Positions 1-12,162 of a DNA stretch of 64,000 nucleotides are shown piece by piece. The DNA is from Orthonyx spaldingii (lineage: Eukaryota > Chordata > Aves > Passeriformes > Orthonychidae). The translations under genes and the position numbers were made by a program. The notes under the pieces are model-generated. The model ran no database searches. It was not told the origin of the DNA and saw only the letters and a program-made list of their open reading frames with translations. The stretch spans positions 1,242,606 through 1,306,605 of the forward strand of contig VZTJ01004198.1 of the NCBI GenBank assembly GCA_013397795.1, given 5' to 3'. Position 1 is the stretch's first letter, and the number at the start of each line of letters is the position of its first letter.

Positions 1-540
1 AGACCAAGCATCTCAATTGAGTGTCCATATACCAACACACACAGCCTGGGAACAACCAGGAGGAGCTGGAGCTGTGTGCCCAGCCAGAGAGTGGAAAGGG
101 ACCTGAGGGTCCTCATGGACAACTGGTTCAACACGAGAGAACAGCGTGCAGCTGCAGCAAACAAAGCCAACTGCATGCTGGGGGGCATCAACAAGGGCAT
201 CACTAGCAGAGATAAAGAAGTCATTGTCTCACTCTAGCCAGCTCTTTTCAAATCACACCTGGAACACTGTGTTCAGTTTTGCCCGTGCCATACAAAAGAC
301 ACGGGGACAGGCTGAGAAGGGACCAGAGAAGGGCAACAAAGATGATCAAAAGCTGCTACATGAGGAAAGGCAGAAAGAGAACTGGGCTTGCTCAGCCATG
401 AGAAAAAAAGGTTTAGGGGAGATCAAGTTCCAGTATTTAAAGGGTGGTTACAAAGATGATGGAATCTCCCTTTTTACAGAGTTGTGTGGAAAAGAGGAGG
501 GGTAATGGATACAAGTTACACCTGGGGAGATTCTGATGGT
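1..540 (+). mobile_element. CR1 LINE fragment (3' coding region)
   Basis: Recognisable blocks of the avian CR1 consensus occur in order: GCCTGGGAACAAC, a GGACCTGAGGGTCCTCATGGACAA-like block, AACACTGTGTTCAGTTTT, AGAAGGGCAACAAAGATGA, and TATTTAAAGGGTGG. It is degraded by substitutions and small deletions, and any open frame is not an intact protein. The element may extend left of the window. It is antisense to WDR25. Confidence 0.85.
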
Positions 541-1304
541 ACACAAAAAGTGGGTTAGATCCATGCTGGAATGGGTATCAGCCACAGGATTGTGAATATT
601 TTAACAGCCTGTATGCTGGATCTTAAAAAGTAAGAGATATTTTTATTACTCTAAGTAATACACGAACAATTTGAATTTCCTTTCTCTCCATCTATCTCCA
701 TGAAATTCTGTAGCTACGTTGTCTAATTTGAATTTTGCAAATCAATACTTCTGCTTTCTTTTTTCTCTGATTTGCCTCCAGTGAAGAGAAACTTCAAGGC
801 AAGTGGCCAGATCAAAGCAAACCATCTCTCTGAATATGGTGATCCTTGAAACTAGGACATGAGAAGACTCTTAGTTATTAATATCTGAATCTCTTTCTCT
901 CCAAGATAGCTAAAAACATAGCAGCCTGCACTTCCAACGGGTGTTCAGGGGTTAGTCCTTCTTCTAATGTCACTGGAAAACCAACAGAGTGGAAAAAGTG
1001 CTTGAAGCATTATCCTGAAATGACTCCCAACTTTGTGAGGCATTTCAGTGCCTACCTGATACCCCTTATATACCTAGTGACTACTGACTTCAAGGCCCAG
1101 ACCATTTGCAGATACATTTTTTTTAAAAATAACAAGCAAACAAACAATTTTCAGGTGTTACAGTGAAATATCCTAGATTATACCTTTGGTTTACGCTTTC
1201 ACCAATAAAAGAAAAATCATTTCAAGTACCAAACACAGCATGAGAACTTCTTGATTTCTTGCCTCAAGCTCAACAATCTATGACTGTTGGGAAAATGTTC
1301 AGAA

Positions 1305-1390
1305 AACTGATCCTGCTTTAGGGTGATGATCTATTAGTGGATGTCCTGAGGTCCCTTCCAGCTCTGCTTTGGTGATCTCAGCATGTACAA
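1305..1390 (+). mobile_element. Possible short CR1 3'-end fragment
   Basis: The stretch containing GATGATCTATTAG and CCTGAGGTCCCTTCCAGC resembles the terminal part of CR1 elements (GATGATCTCCAGAGGTCCCTTCCAACC in the consensus style). Only about 80 bases match and no terminal octamer repeats are visible, so the call is tentative. Confidence 0.45.
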
Positions 1391-2957
1391 GGATGGCAGC
1401 AGCAGCTGCTGCAGTTGCTTTTCCCAGGTTTTGTGAAATACATGGTTTAGAAACACCATGCTTGAATTTGGTGAAGAACTTCAGCCATGCAAGCACCCTA
1501 CACACCCTGTAATAACAGCAACAAGATGTAAACCTGCACACTTAAAAAACTTGCACATTTCTCAGCAATCTGCCTGCATTTTTAAGATAGTGAATATACC
1601 AATGTGTTACTTGCTCTCATCAGATTTTACAGCCTCGAAATCTGCATAATATACAAAGCAATTAAACTTTGTAAAGCCAAAAGGGATATTTCCATATTTA
1701 TAGCCTCCACTTTCTCTATGGAGAAATCATCATGCATATTTCTTCACAGAGTTATAAAAGGAAGTCTATAGTTCATTAGTAAAGTAGAAAATGAAGCTAT
1801 TTTGTAGGAGCAAAAATGAAAAATAAAACCCTCAACTTAAAAAAAACCAAAAAACAAAAAAACCCCACAAAATATAATAGCTGCCTGGAATGAGAAATGG
1901 AAAACCATACAGAAACCTGACAGCTGTAGGAACTGCAGAAGAAGAATGAAGTTAAACTGAGAAGAATGGACACAAAAGGCAGAACCACCCCAACACACTG
2001 AGGAGGCACCTGCTTAGCAGCAGGCCCCTTCTCAGAAGTGACAAGTCCCAAGCAGAGCGTCGGCAGGAGCAAGAGCATGGAGCAGCACAAGTGCAGAAAC
2101 AGAGACAAAGCACCAGAAACAAAAGCCAGTCAGTGCTGAGAAATGAAGAACAAAATAGAGCAATAAATGAAAACAAACTTCCAAATGGTTATTCATGGTA
2201 GGGATTCTTTAATATTTTCTTATTTTACAGATGAAAATTACAGACATAGTGTTTAGATCTTCATCATCTAAAAAAGCCCCAAACTTGTGAAATGTGGGTA
2301 CATAGCCATACAAACACTGTGTCCAGCATTGTAAAGGGTTTAGGTTTTGGACTTGTTTTTAACAGTTTTTGGAGCAACAGACATCTCTTGGTAAGGAAAA
2401 AGAAGATATTGTGAAGTTGGTAATGTGCAAATACTTTTAATGTTTGCTGAAAACCTTTTGGGCTCTTACAAAAATTGCCACTATCAATTTAAACATTTTC
2501 ACCAGTAGTCATTAAATAGAATTTGTTTGTCTGTTATTTAATAGGATATTTAACCTAACTACCTGTGTACCTTAGCTTTGCAACAGGAAATTGTCTATCA
2601 AAATTAGTACAATAGACCTTCTTTTTCTATATATTTGATACATACCTCAGAAAAACTATGCTGTTTTATCTTCAAACCACATAGAAGGAACTGACTCAGA
2701 GAACAGTAAATTAACACTTTGAATTGGAGCTGGGAGCTTGATATACACAGTATTGCAATTGCCCCATAAAGACGGCTTTCAAAAATAACTAATTGCAACA
2801 CCCCTGCTCAGAAAAGTACTCATAATTAAACCTGCTTTGTTCTACCTTAGGCAATTAGTTCATGACATGCCTGAGGAACTTGTCTGGGGAAAGCACCAGT
2901 CTGCCTACCCTGCTGGCTTCAGTTTGTTAACAGCTTCTGCTCTTTTCCTATTTGCAG

Positions 2958-3139
2958 ATTTATCCCCCACCAGCACTGGAAAACCACAGTCCACTTGTTC
3001 AATCTAAGCATTTTCTGGACATAAAAGAATTCATTTCAAAGGAAGGCCTAGTCATTTCTGGTGTCAACACAATCCAACATAATAACAAAGCTTCTTCAAT
3101 GTGGCAAGAGTTCATGGCTGCAGGCATTCGAAAAGAAAG
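2958..3139 (+). other. Candidate exon antisense to WDR25
   Basis: A good acceptor (TCTGCTCTTTTCCTATTTGCAG) at 2957 is followed by 182 bases open in one frame, starting IYPPPALENHSPLVQSKHF and ending AAGIRKER, then the donor GAAAG|GTAATT. The frame runs 63 codons before a stop just past the donor. I do not recognise the protein. It is on the opposite strand to WDR25, inside its intron 4. It may be an exon of an antisense transcript or a chance combination. Confidence 0.3.
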
Positions 3140-6100
3140 GTAATTTAAGCAAATTAAGTCCGTTTCAAACAGATTCTTATGGTTCTGGTGATTTGAAAAG
3201 CAAGTTGTGACGCTGAATTCAAGGTATATATGTCAGACGGGTGTTCTATAATATTTCTCTGCATAAAGCACACACCATGTCTGGTATTCTGATTGTCAAG
3301 AAATCTCAAAGCCTCCACACAAGCAATTCAGAAGCTGCTATTTGCTCCAGCTCTGTGCTGGTCACTTGCAATCTGCATGCAACGCACTTTCCAAAAAGCA
3401 CCTCAAGTTTTATGCCAGTGACGAGAAAGAAACGTGCTTTCGTAGTCATTGTCCTGGGCATCAGGAGAGGAGGTCTCAAAACAAATCTCATAGGACTACA
3501 GGCAATATGGCTGGTCATCAAAAAAAACCCCTTAATCAGTCAGATCCATGGCTTCCAATCTGTAAAATTTGGCATATTTTTTCTTTCATTTCTTGTCCTG
3601 CCTTTTTAGACTGTGTGATTTGGCATGGACCTGCCTCTTCCTACTGACATGTTGGGTAATTAATGCAATGGGGGACTGATTTAAGTTTCCTCTGTGAAAC
3701 AGTATTACACCATTAACAGTAATAAAAAGTACACTTGAACTTACAGAAAAGCTTATTTTTTCACAAAATAGAAGGGGTTTTTAATCCATTGTAGTGCAAG
3801 GCATTTGTGCCAATCTAATGTATTTCTCTTCATGCAGTTAAAACCCCCTATTTTTCTTTTCTATTTAAGATTTTTTTCCCATTTGTATCTGCTCTGTTTT
3901 CAGAGATACAGCTCGAGATAATCAAGGGATCTTATAATTAAGAATAATTGAAAGGAAAGAAAGACTGTTTAAGACGACAAAGTGGTTAACCTTAATCTGG
4001 TATTGATCTCTAAGACTTCAGATATGAACAATGTACACTGGCTTTTTTTAAAGTCAATTTCAGATCTCTTGAAAAGGCACAAGAATGTTGTGATGGAAAT
4101 TGTCAACCATTTATAAGAGAAAAAAACTATTTTCCCATCAGATTTTTTTATATAAAATTATCTCCCCATCTCAAATAGAATAAGTGAAATCCACATACAG
4201 AAAAGATAAAGGAAGATACAGAATGGCTTTTTTGTGAGGAACTCAAGAGATTTTTTAGTACAAAAACAAGAAATTCTTACTACAGAAATGAGACAACTGA
4301 GGGGAATTTGAAAGGATTTGTAATAAAGTCTGAGCAGCATGGAGAAGAGCAGAAGAAAGCTTCAAAATGCATAGAACAAGATGCTTCTTCAAACACTACA
4401 TATTTAAGCTGAATTCCTTGCTACAGGAAGTTGCAGACGTAAAAAGATCAAGAACAACCAAGTCCACAGCATGAAACTCATAGTGAGCCAAGAAAGACAA
4501 AGAGGTAAGAAGCCCCCAAACTCTAAATTAGAGAGTCCTGGATAACCACTGCTGGGAGTTGTGGTAAAGAAGTTTGCTGTGCTTTTCTATTCTCACTTTC
4601 AAAAGCGTATTGGTCACTGCTGGGGGTGTAAAACGTGTCTAGAAACGGGCTGAAACTGGAACAGCCATTCCCTGACAGCTTCCCACTTGAGTGCTTCCAC
4701 TCCAAAAGAAGGACTGTTTCGTTCCTGGCTCATTTCAGTCCCCCTGGGAGCACAGGAGAGACTGTCCACAGACGGGTGTAGGATTCTCATCTGCAATGCC
4801 ACCATATGAGGCTCCCAAATAAACACAGCAGACTGCTCAACCCCTGAATGTCAACATTTAAAATCAGATGCCATTATGCAAGTGCAGATATAGCCCCACC
4901 GTATTTCTTTGAACTTTTTGTCCACAGATTCAGGAAGGATTTCTCTGAGAAGAATAACTTGAGTTTTCTAAAGCACTGAATAAATCATCCTATTTTAATT
5001 ACCTTGTTCTTCCCAATACTACCAGTACATGACAATGTATTGGCTGTTTCTATAGAAACCAGAAGTGCAAGCAGCTCCACCAGTTTCTACAGCCTTTTTT
5101 CATATTTATATGCTATCCAGAGAAAAATTCATTAGGGTCTCCTAAATACATGCTACTTAAAATGACTGCATCTCATCTGAAAGAAATTGCAATAGAATGT
5201 TTCCAAGGAAACAAATGCAGTGCATTTGCACCTATTAATTTTTTTTAACTGTGCTTTAACAGCTTGGGCTTATTTCCTTATAAACTCAAGTATGGAGAAA
5301 TAGCTCAACAACATAAAAAACATCTCTTTAATTTTTTTTTTCTTTTTAAGCATAAAGTTGTAAATGATAGTTGCAATTTTGTAGCTAAGTAATGTTCAGA
5401 GTAATAAACAAAGATGGGGGGAGGTAAAAAACCCTGTTGTTACTCTGCCTTGAACTCTACTGTTGATAAAAATTTTGCATTTCATTTCAAGACTAATTTT
5501 TAAAGCTTGAAATAGGAGCTTCCACTATATTTTCTAGTTAATTTTTTCTATATCTTATAAGATCTCAATTTCAAAAATGGGAAATTCTGTGTAAATCTTC
5601 AAATCTACATTTTTCTTAAATTGGCCTTGACTTTATACTAATCTTTTTTCAAACTTTCCTTGACAAAATTTTGTTATTAATCCCAAATGGCTGAACCTTT
5701 CTATTTCTTTGTACTCTTTCAACTTCTAATAAGTGATTGCTATTTTTCCTGCATTATATTCTATTGCTTTTCTTTAATGACTGTGCTAGCACAAAACTTT
5801 CTGTAACAAACATTTTCCAAAAATAAAATAACGTTGTCTCCATTTAGTGTCATGCCTGAAGCACTTCATTAAATTCCTCCCAGTCACTTTCCTTTCTTGA
5901 GACATCCCTTTTAGCCAGTTTTCTCATTATACAGTACCTATGTTAATTCCTTCCTTCTCCAGCTTCTCTAATCGCTCCATCAAAGTTCAGCATCATAAAG
6001 TGACATCAAGTAAACTTCACACAATCAACCTTCACTTAAATCATATAATTTTTTAAAATGTATTTTATTCCTATATCTGTAACTAATCTTTCCTTCAAAA

Positions 6101-7795
6101 GTCTGTTCTGTGGCTGTCAGGTCATATTTTACTGGATCTCCTCTACCTGATGCCCTTCCTCTCTTTCCCTCCTTGTTTAACATAAGCCACAGATTTGCAT
6201 TTATGGAGGTCTAAGAGCTTCAAATAACGCTTTAGGATCAGAGCCACAGCCCTGTCACCTTCCAGATTACTGTGGTGCTTCACCAGGACCCGACAGAGAT
6301 CACAATTAGTTCTTGCCAAAGCTCCAACAAACCTCACTAGTTTGTGACACTGGACTCGTGAACATCAACAGACAAGAGATCAAAAACAGACTATATCCAA
6401 CAGCTGAGGAAATTATTCCTCTATTTTTAATAGAGTCCAAAAAAAGTTAGTGATCTCCACTTTTAAAGTCCCTTGCATTTCTGTATGCACACAATAAAGA
6501 ACCAGTCCCTGAATGCCTACAAAAAGTTAAGTTTCACCAAAGCAGAATGTAAATAAAAGGTAAAATATGCAAATATCAAATATAATTATATGTATACATT
6601 TAGAAACTTTAAACGAGTACATTCATATGTCAGCTTTGACTGCTCTATGTCCTTTCACCAGAGCTAACAGCACCCCTGCTCTATGCCAAGCAAACCTTGC
6701 TGATACATGTAAATTTGTTTCAATGCAGTTTGACCATTCATGATATAAAGAAGTTCAGCTCCTTTAAAGGTATTATCAGGTTAAGACAGCTACAATTGTA
6801 GTTTTACTCTGATAGTACATCTGTGTAAGCTTAGAAACCCAAAGTAAAAAGCAAAAAAAAAAAATCTGTAGTCATATTATCTTTAATGAACACAATAAGG
6901 CCCTTATTGCTGAGTTAAAGGATCAAGTCTCAACCTTTTGTTCTCTTTGGTATTTCAAGGCATATTAACATTCCAGGTAGAACAAGTGGTTGGAATATAT
7001 ATTGTATCCTGTCTGAACAGCTAATGTAGATCAGCCAATATGAAGGGTGACTGTGCTGGCTTGTGCTGAACATCTTAAGAAATTCTTCCAAGGCTCAGAG
7101 AAAGGAAATACTTCTAAAATACATAACTACTTTAAGGTCTTGGGGTTATTACACATTTCTTTTTACAGAGTTTTACAGGGTTTATCTAGGTTCAGCTCCG
7201 AGGTCCAAAGGTCCCATGGGGGCTGTTCAATATGATGCTCCCTCCTTGGTCGACACTGCAGATTCTTTTTTTTTAAAACATAGCGTCTCGCAAGTTTTCT
7301 GGTCTTTTCATAAAATCTCTATAAACATTCTCCAAATTTTTCATAAATTTAATCAATCTGTTATACAGTAATATAAGATCTTCAGAATAATCTCTTTACC
7401 ACAGAGATAAAAGTGGGTTTAACACAAACAGAAAGAAATACCACTATAATAAATCTCCACTGGCTATTCAGCCACCTCTTTTATTTTTTTTCAGGCTTTG
7501 ATTACTTGTGTTTGTAATTTTGAGATGCCTGTATCCTTTATATTTCACTGAGCAGTTAACAAGCTATTGCATACATTCATTTCTCTGAAGTATATTGCTT
7601 AGCTTTATCTTAAAGATTTAAACTCCCTTATTGTTCTTTCATTCTTTGTCTTGCTTAATACCCAATGCTACATTTGAAATTATTTTGCCTATTTGCTCAA
7701 CAGAACAGGGATAGCAATAAGTCTCTTTCAACATTCCTCTATTTTTTTTTTTTTTTTGTATCTGCCTCTCTGATTAATAGCCTACTGCACATTTC

Positions 7796-7870
7796 TGTTG
7801 TGGTTTAAATCCAGCCAGCAACTAAGTACCATGCAGCCACTCACTCACTTCCCTTGTTCCATGAGTGAAC
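7796..7870 (+). mobile_element. Fragment resembling the start of an avian ERV LTR
   Basis: The stretch TGGTTTAAATCCAGCCAGCA, followed by ACTAAGTACCATGCAGCC and CACTCACTCACTTCCC, resembles the first bases of a common bird endogenous-retrovirus LTR family (TGTGGTTTAACCCCAGCCAG in consensus style). Only about 75 bases are recognisable. There is no second LTR, primer-binding site or internal coding sequence, so this is a solitary truncated relic. Confidence 0.5.
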
Positions 7871-10800
7871 TGTCAAACTGATTTGAAAAGATTCCTTTAC
7901 ACATCAGCAAGGTTCACCTTGTGTAAAGCAGGGATGCTATTAGCTCCCCTAAAATTTCTCAGTGTTTTAGTAGCTGAGGGGCTCCCTCAGACCAACTTGA
8001 TACATTCTCTCTGGGACTTGCAAAGCCAATTGTTGTACCACATTCAAATCCCAAATAAATATTAGTAATTAATGCTCATAAATTCATGGTCCTGGTCAGA
8101 AGTACTAATTTTTAAAAATACCAGTATGAGCTATTCTGTGTCATTTTCTATCAGCAGAAAGCATCCATGTGGCACACTGGCATAAAGCAGCCCATTTAAA
8201 CCACTGCATGTATGTGTAACTGGACAACCTTTTTGCAATTTCTAATTCTCTCTATCTCTGTTATGCTTAATGTTTTGCTCGGAATTTCCATGAAATATCC
8301 CCTTATTTCCTGATATACAATTATCATTTTGCCTCACAGTTAATTTTAAGATGGGCAAGAGGATAGCTTGTTAGAATACAGGAGTACATCCTAAAGAATG
8401 ACCCCTGAAACTGAATTACCAGCAAATGCTAAAATTGAATTTTCAACATGCAATGAATAACAAGATTCAGACGCCTGATTTAGGGTGTTCACTCTATTGA
8501 CAAAATATGCCGCAAAGCCTGAAAAGGCTATCAGGAGTATCATGATAGGAACAAAAAGAATCGTTAGTTCACCCACACATCATTCCAAGCTGAATGACAG
8601 GTTAACACACTTGAAAGAACAGGCAAAACAGGAAAATCTTGTCATAAATTAGGATGAAAGGACTTGAAAGATAGAAAGGTTGTTTGCGTCAAAATTGAAA
8701 GAGAAGTGGTAAGAGGCTTTAGACGCTTATTCCAGTTAAGAGCAAATGGCACTTCTTAGAACAGGATAAATTTCAAAATATTGGCCAGGTCACTATCCAG
8801 TCTTAACTATGGCTATGACGATATAAGATGGAAAAGATATGTGAATAAAGATAACAATATAAACTGAACGCAGGAATAGCTGAAGAATCCATTGAAATCC
8901 CCCAGACTAGGGCGAGGCAGACATGACACGCTGCTGACACTGACAATCCATAGAACCAACATGTGGTTCTATGCCTGAGAGTTTGAAACGTAACTATGGC
9001 ATTTTGCAGTAATGATGCACAGGTGAGACTAACCTCCATCTCAGTGCATTTATCTGTTCCTGCCCCATGTAAACTCTGTTCTGCACTTCTCTATTTGCCT
9101 TCTCCCTGTTGCAGCTACACTGTTCATTGGTGAAGGACGTTTCCTCTCTCCCGCCAGTTGTCAGGAACAGTTTCACTGAGAAGACTTTCCAAGACAGCCA
9201 AACAGCAAACTCCAGTCCATGGAGATGCACATATTCCTGCAGGAGGCACCTTCCATGGAACATCAGGCTGAGGTGGTTGGCAATATTTGGCAATCACAGC
9301 CTGGGGTGCTTGTGCTGCTTTGCAGCCTCTGTCCAGGTTAAGCATCATGTGCTGTTCCATGCCTGCTCCTCTTCACAAGGAACTGCTTTCTGAATCTACT
9401 TTTATGCAGGTCTGAACTGCAATCAGGTTTGCCAGACATATCAATTTACAGTTCAGCTGTGGTTAATCTGAGGCACCATCAGAATTTAAAACCCAAAAGG
9501 AAGGAACTGGTTTAAGAGACAAACACATTTATTGTCTTCATTGCTTGGAATACAATACTGTTTGATACCTTGTCTGGTGCCAAGGGAAGGCACTATTGAA
9601 ACTCTGACCGTTCACAATGGGGAAAAAAGAGGCAAAACTAGCATTTTTCAAGCCATTTGTCTTGGTGACACTATAACACTGTTCAAACAAAAAACCAAAA
9701 TACTGGGGATTGACAGAGATACTGACAACAGGAGAGTAACAGACTCAGGAGACAACTCAGAACTAACTTATCTAGCACAAGCACTAACATCTGTTATCTA
9801 GCCCCTTAGCTCTACTTGAGTTAATGCCAATTTTGCATAGTCTTCAGATCTTGTCATCACAATCTCTGGTATCAAAATTGCTGAAAAAAAAATCTTATTC
9901 AAGCATAAGTCTTGGATTGCAAATACCCATTGTAAACTAATCTTCTATTTCCTTGAAATTGAAATGCCTTCTCCGTTATCAATATTTGAGATTGTGTCCT
10001 ACCACCTGTGAAAAATTTCTAACATATTCCTCCACAACCATACACAACATGAGCATTGTCCAGACAGGCACATTTTTGCAACATGTGACTTCAGTCACTT
10101 GTTACTGCAGAACAGAATCAGTTATCATTGTCCATCTGGAGAGACTGGGCACTCCAGACACACACAAGCTGGAGGCATTGCCAGTTTTGGCATGACCACG
10201 CTCATCAATCACAACTGATTTCAAATCTATAGAAAAATGATCTTCACAGATTCTCAGAGATAGTTGCTTAAAGACAGGCACAGGTGCAAAATCCATCATA
10301 AAGAAACTAGAGGGGGTGAAAGAATGTCTCTGGCTTTGTACACAGCCAGACTATCACTGGACTTTGTGCATAGCTATGGTATCATTTCCAGAAAAGATTA
10401 TTGGACCAAATCTCTGAAAGAATGTTTTGTCACCTACATCCGTCATCTTCTCCTTGACTACAAGCAAAGACCTCATATTTGACATAACAACCAACAATCT
10501 TTAAGCCTTAAAAAGATGATACCCATTTAGATCCTGAAGCACCTTTTAAAGGCAGTTCAGCATACCATGATATACAATGGGTTCTCTATGTTAAATAGGA
10601 CAGCGAAGTATTCAATTACAAACTGCACCTCCTCCCCACAATTAAGGTCTACTGTTATGAGAATCTCATGAAGGAAAAACTGCATTCTCTACTTCATTTC
10701 CATGCTATGAAACCACTGATCCTGCTCTTCAGGAGAAAAGACTTCTTTCAGTCCTTCTTCTTCAGTTCCCTGGCAGGGGGGAACAGTCACAACGGCAAAT

Positions 10801-12031
10801 CTCATTACGTTTTTAAAAGTTACATAGGTATTTTTTATCAAACGCATTTACATTTTGTAATTTAAAACCAGAACCATCTTCCTTCACAGACCTGTGCTTT
10901 GAGTATCTCCTCACATTCCTATCAAGGAAAACTAGCCATCATACAAGTATGATGGATGCAATAAATCCCATCCACAGCTTTTACAAAGGTTTTCATACCA
11001 ACACCGTAACTCTGAAACTCACAGTAAATTTATTTTCAGAGTAGCCTCAGATGTGACAGTCTCAATATGTATTTACTAATGTTTTTCTTTTATGAACTTA
11101 TTTATGTGGTAGAGATCCTACATAATTAAATTACTTCCTCAAACACCAGTGACAAATGCAACTGCAGCACAGGAACTAGATTGTTAATTGCACAAGAATA
11201 CTCTGTTTCCTCAAGAGAGCAACTCCCACAATGATTTCAGAGCTTTCCTGTTAGAGCTGTCATACCTGAAGCACATCTCCTTACATCTCTCACCTATTAT
11301 TCTTAGTACATCACAGACAGAGACAAAGTTTGGCTATGCTATCTTATCTTTTTCAGGTCCCTTCTGCCATCCTCAAGAGCAAACAGATGGCTAACTATGA
11401 TGAGTAGGATCTACCCACAGAGAAATTCAAAGGAAAACAAAGAACTACTCACTTTACAGGCCCTGCTTCTCTTTGAGCTGTTTGGTGCATGAGGATGATG
11501 CTTACCTTACACTTCCACTGGCAGAGTACAGCTCTGGTCTTACCTGAGCTGTCAATGGCAGCTGGGAGCACATTGTTCTTCCTGGTTGATGATAAAGCAA
11601 AAGCAGAGGCATTTCACACCTCTGTGGCTCTTCATGAATGCAAAAACTGCTCCAGGCTTCTATACAAAAGGTACAGGCATACACATCCTGACCCACATGT
11701 AACAGCTTGAAGAGCAAATTAGTTGTACTGCTTCCTAGTACACAACTGCTTTTCACAACTGTGAAGTGAGCTACTGGCTTTAAGTCAACTAGATGTTACT
11801 TATATCTACAGAAAGAAAAAAATAGTATTTTCGTGTACAATGTTCTTCACAGCTCTTAAAACACATTACAGAGGCTCATATCAACGAATAGGAACACAGT
11901 GACACATGCAGAATACTTCAGAATTACATTTCATTGAAACACCAGTAAGTACCTCTAGCACCTTCGTAACATACAGCACACACAACCCAGGAAAGACTCT
12001 GGAAGAGAAAGAGAAAAAATATTTCCTTTAC

Positions 12032-12162
12032 CTTAGAAGTCCTTATATCCCATGCTTTAACTTCTGGGCTGAACCCTCCACAAATGAAAACATTTGACTC
12101 TGTAGGGTGGAACTTCAGTGCACTGATCCTAAATTCTGTTTTGCTGCTAAATATCTGCTTCC
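12032..12162 (-). CDS. WDR25: WDR25 exon 4: residues 285-328
   Basis: This 131-nt exon has an acceptor ending GATTTTAG (AG at 12164-12163) and a donor ACTTCTAAG|GTAAAG (GT at 12031-12030). It completes the phase-1 glycine codon from exon 3 and adds 43 codons, KQIFSSKTEFRISALKFHP, then VFICGGF, then KAWDIRTSK. The KFHP, CGGF and AWDIRT blocks are characteristic of this WD40 repeat in WDR25. It ends in phase 0. I scanned the 12 kb to its left for the next expected block, an IIAWDF-type blade end, and saw none. The following exon is therefore probably outside the window. Confidence 0.92.

Larger units (their letters stand above)
1..12031 (-). other. WDR25: WDR25 intron 4 (partial)
   Basis: This is intronic sequence left of exon 4 and continues beyond the window. 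It is AT-rich, with a CR1 piece at 1-540, a possible CR1 scrap near 1305, an A-rich tract at 1839-1870, T16 at 7742-7757, an LTR-like scrap at 7796-7870 and one antisense exon-like segment at 2958-3139. The remainder shows no recognisable gene. No further WDR25 exon was found. Confidence 0.75.

Noticed and set aside
146..505. A 119-codon frame at the left edge
   Set aside because: It lies within a decayed CR1 fragment, and the frame does not preserve the element's protein.
6143..6337. A minus-strand frame considered as a further WDR25 exon
   Set aside because: It lacks the WD40 blocks expected after KAWDIRTSK and has no good acceptor in phase.
8391..8576. A minus-strand 61-codon frame with a hydrophobic segment
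   Set aside because: There are no convincing splice sites and no family resemblance. A single hydrophobic stretch is common in T-rich antisense sequence.
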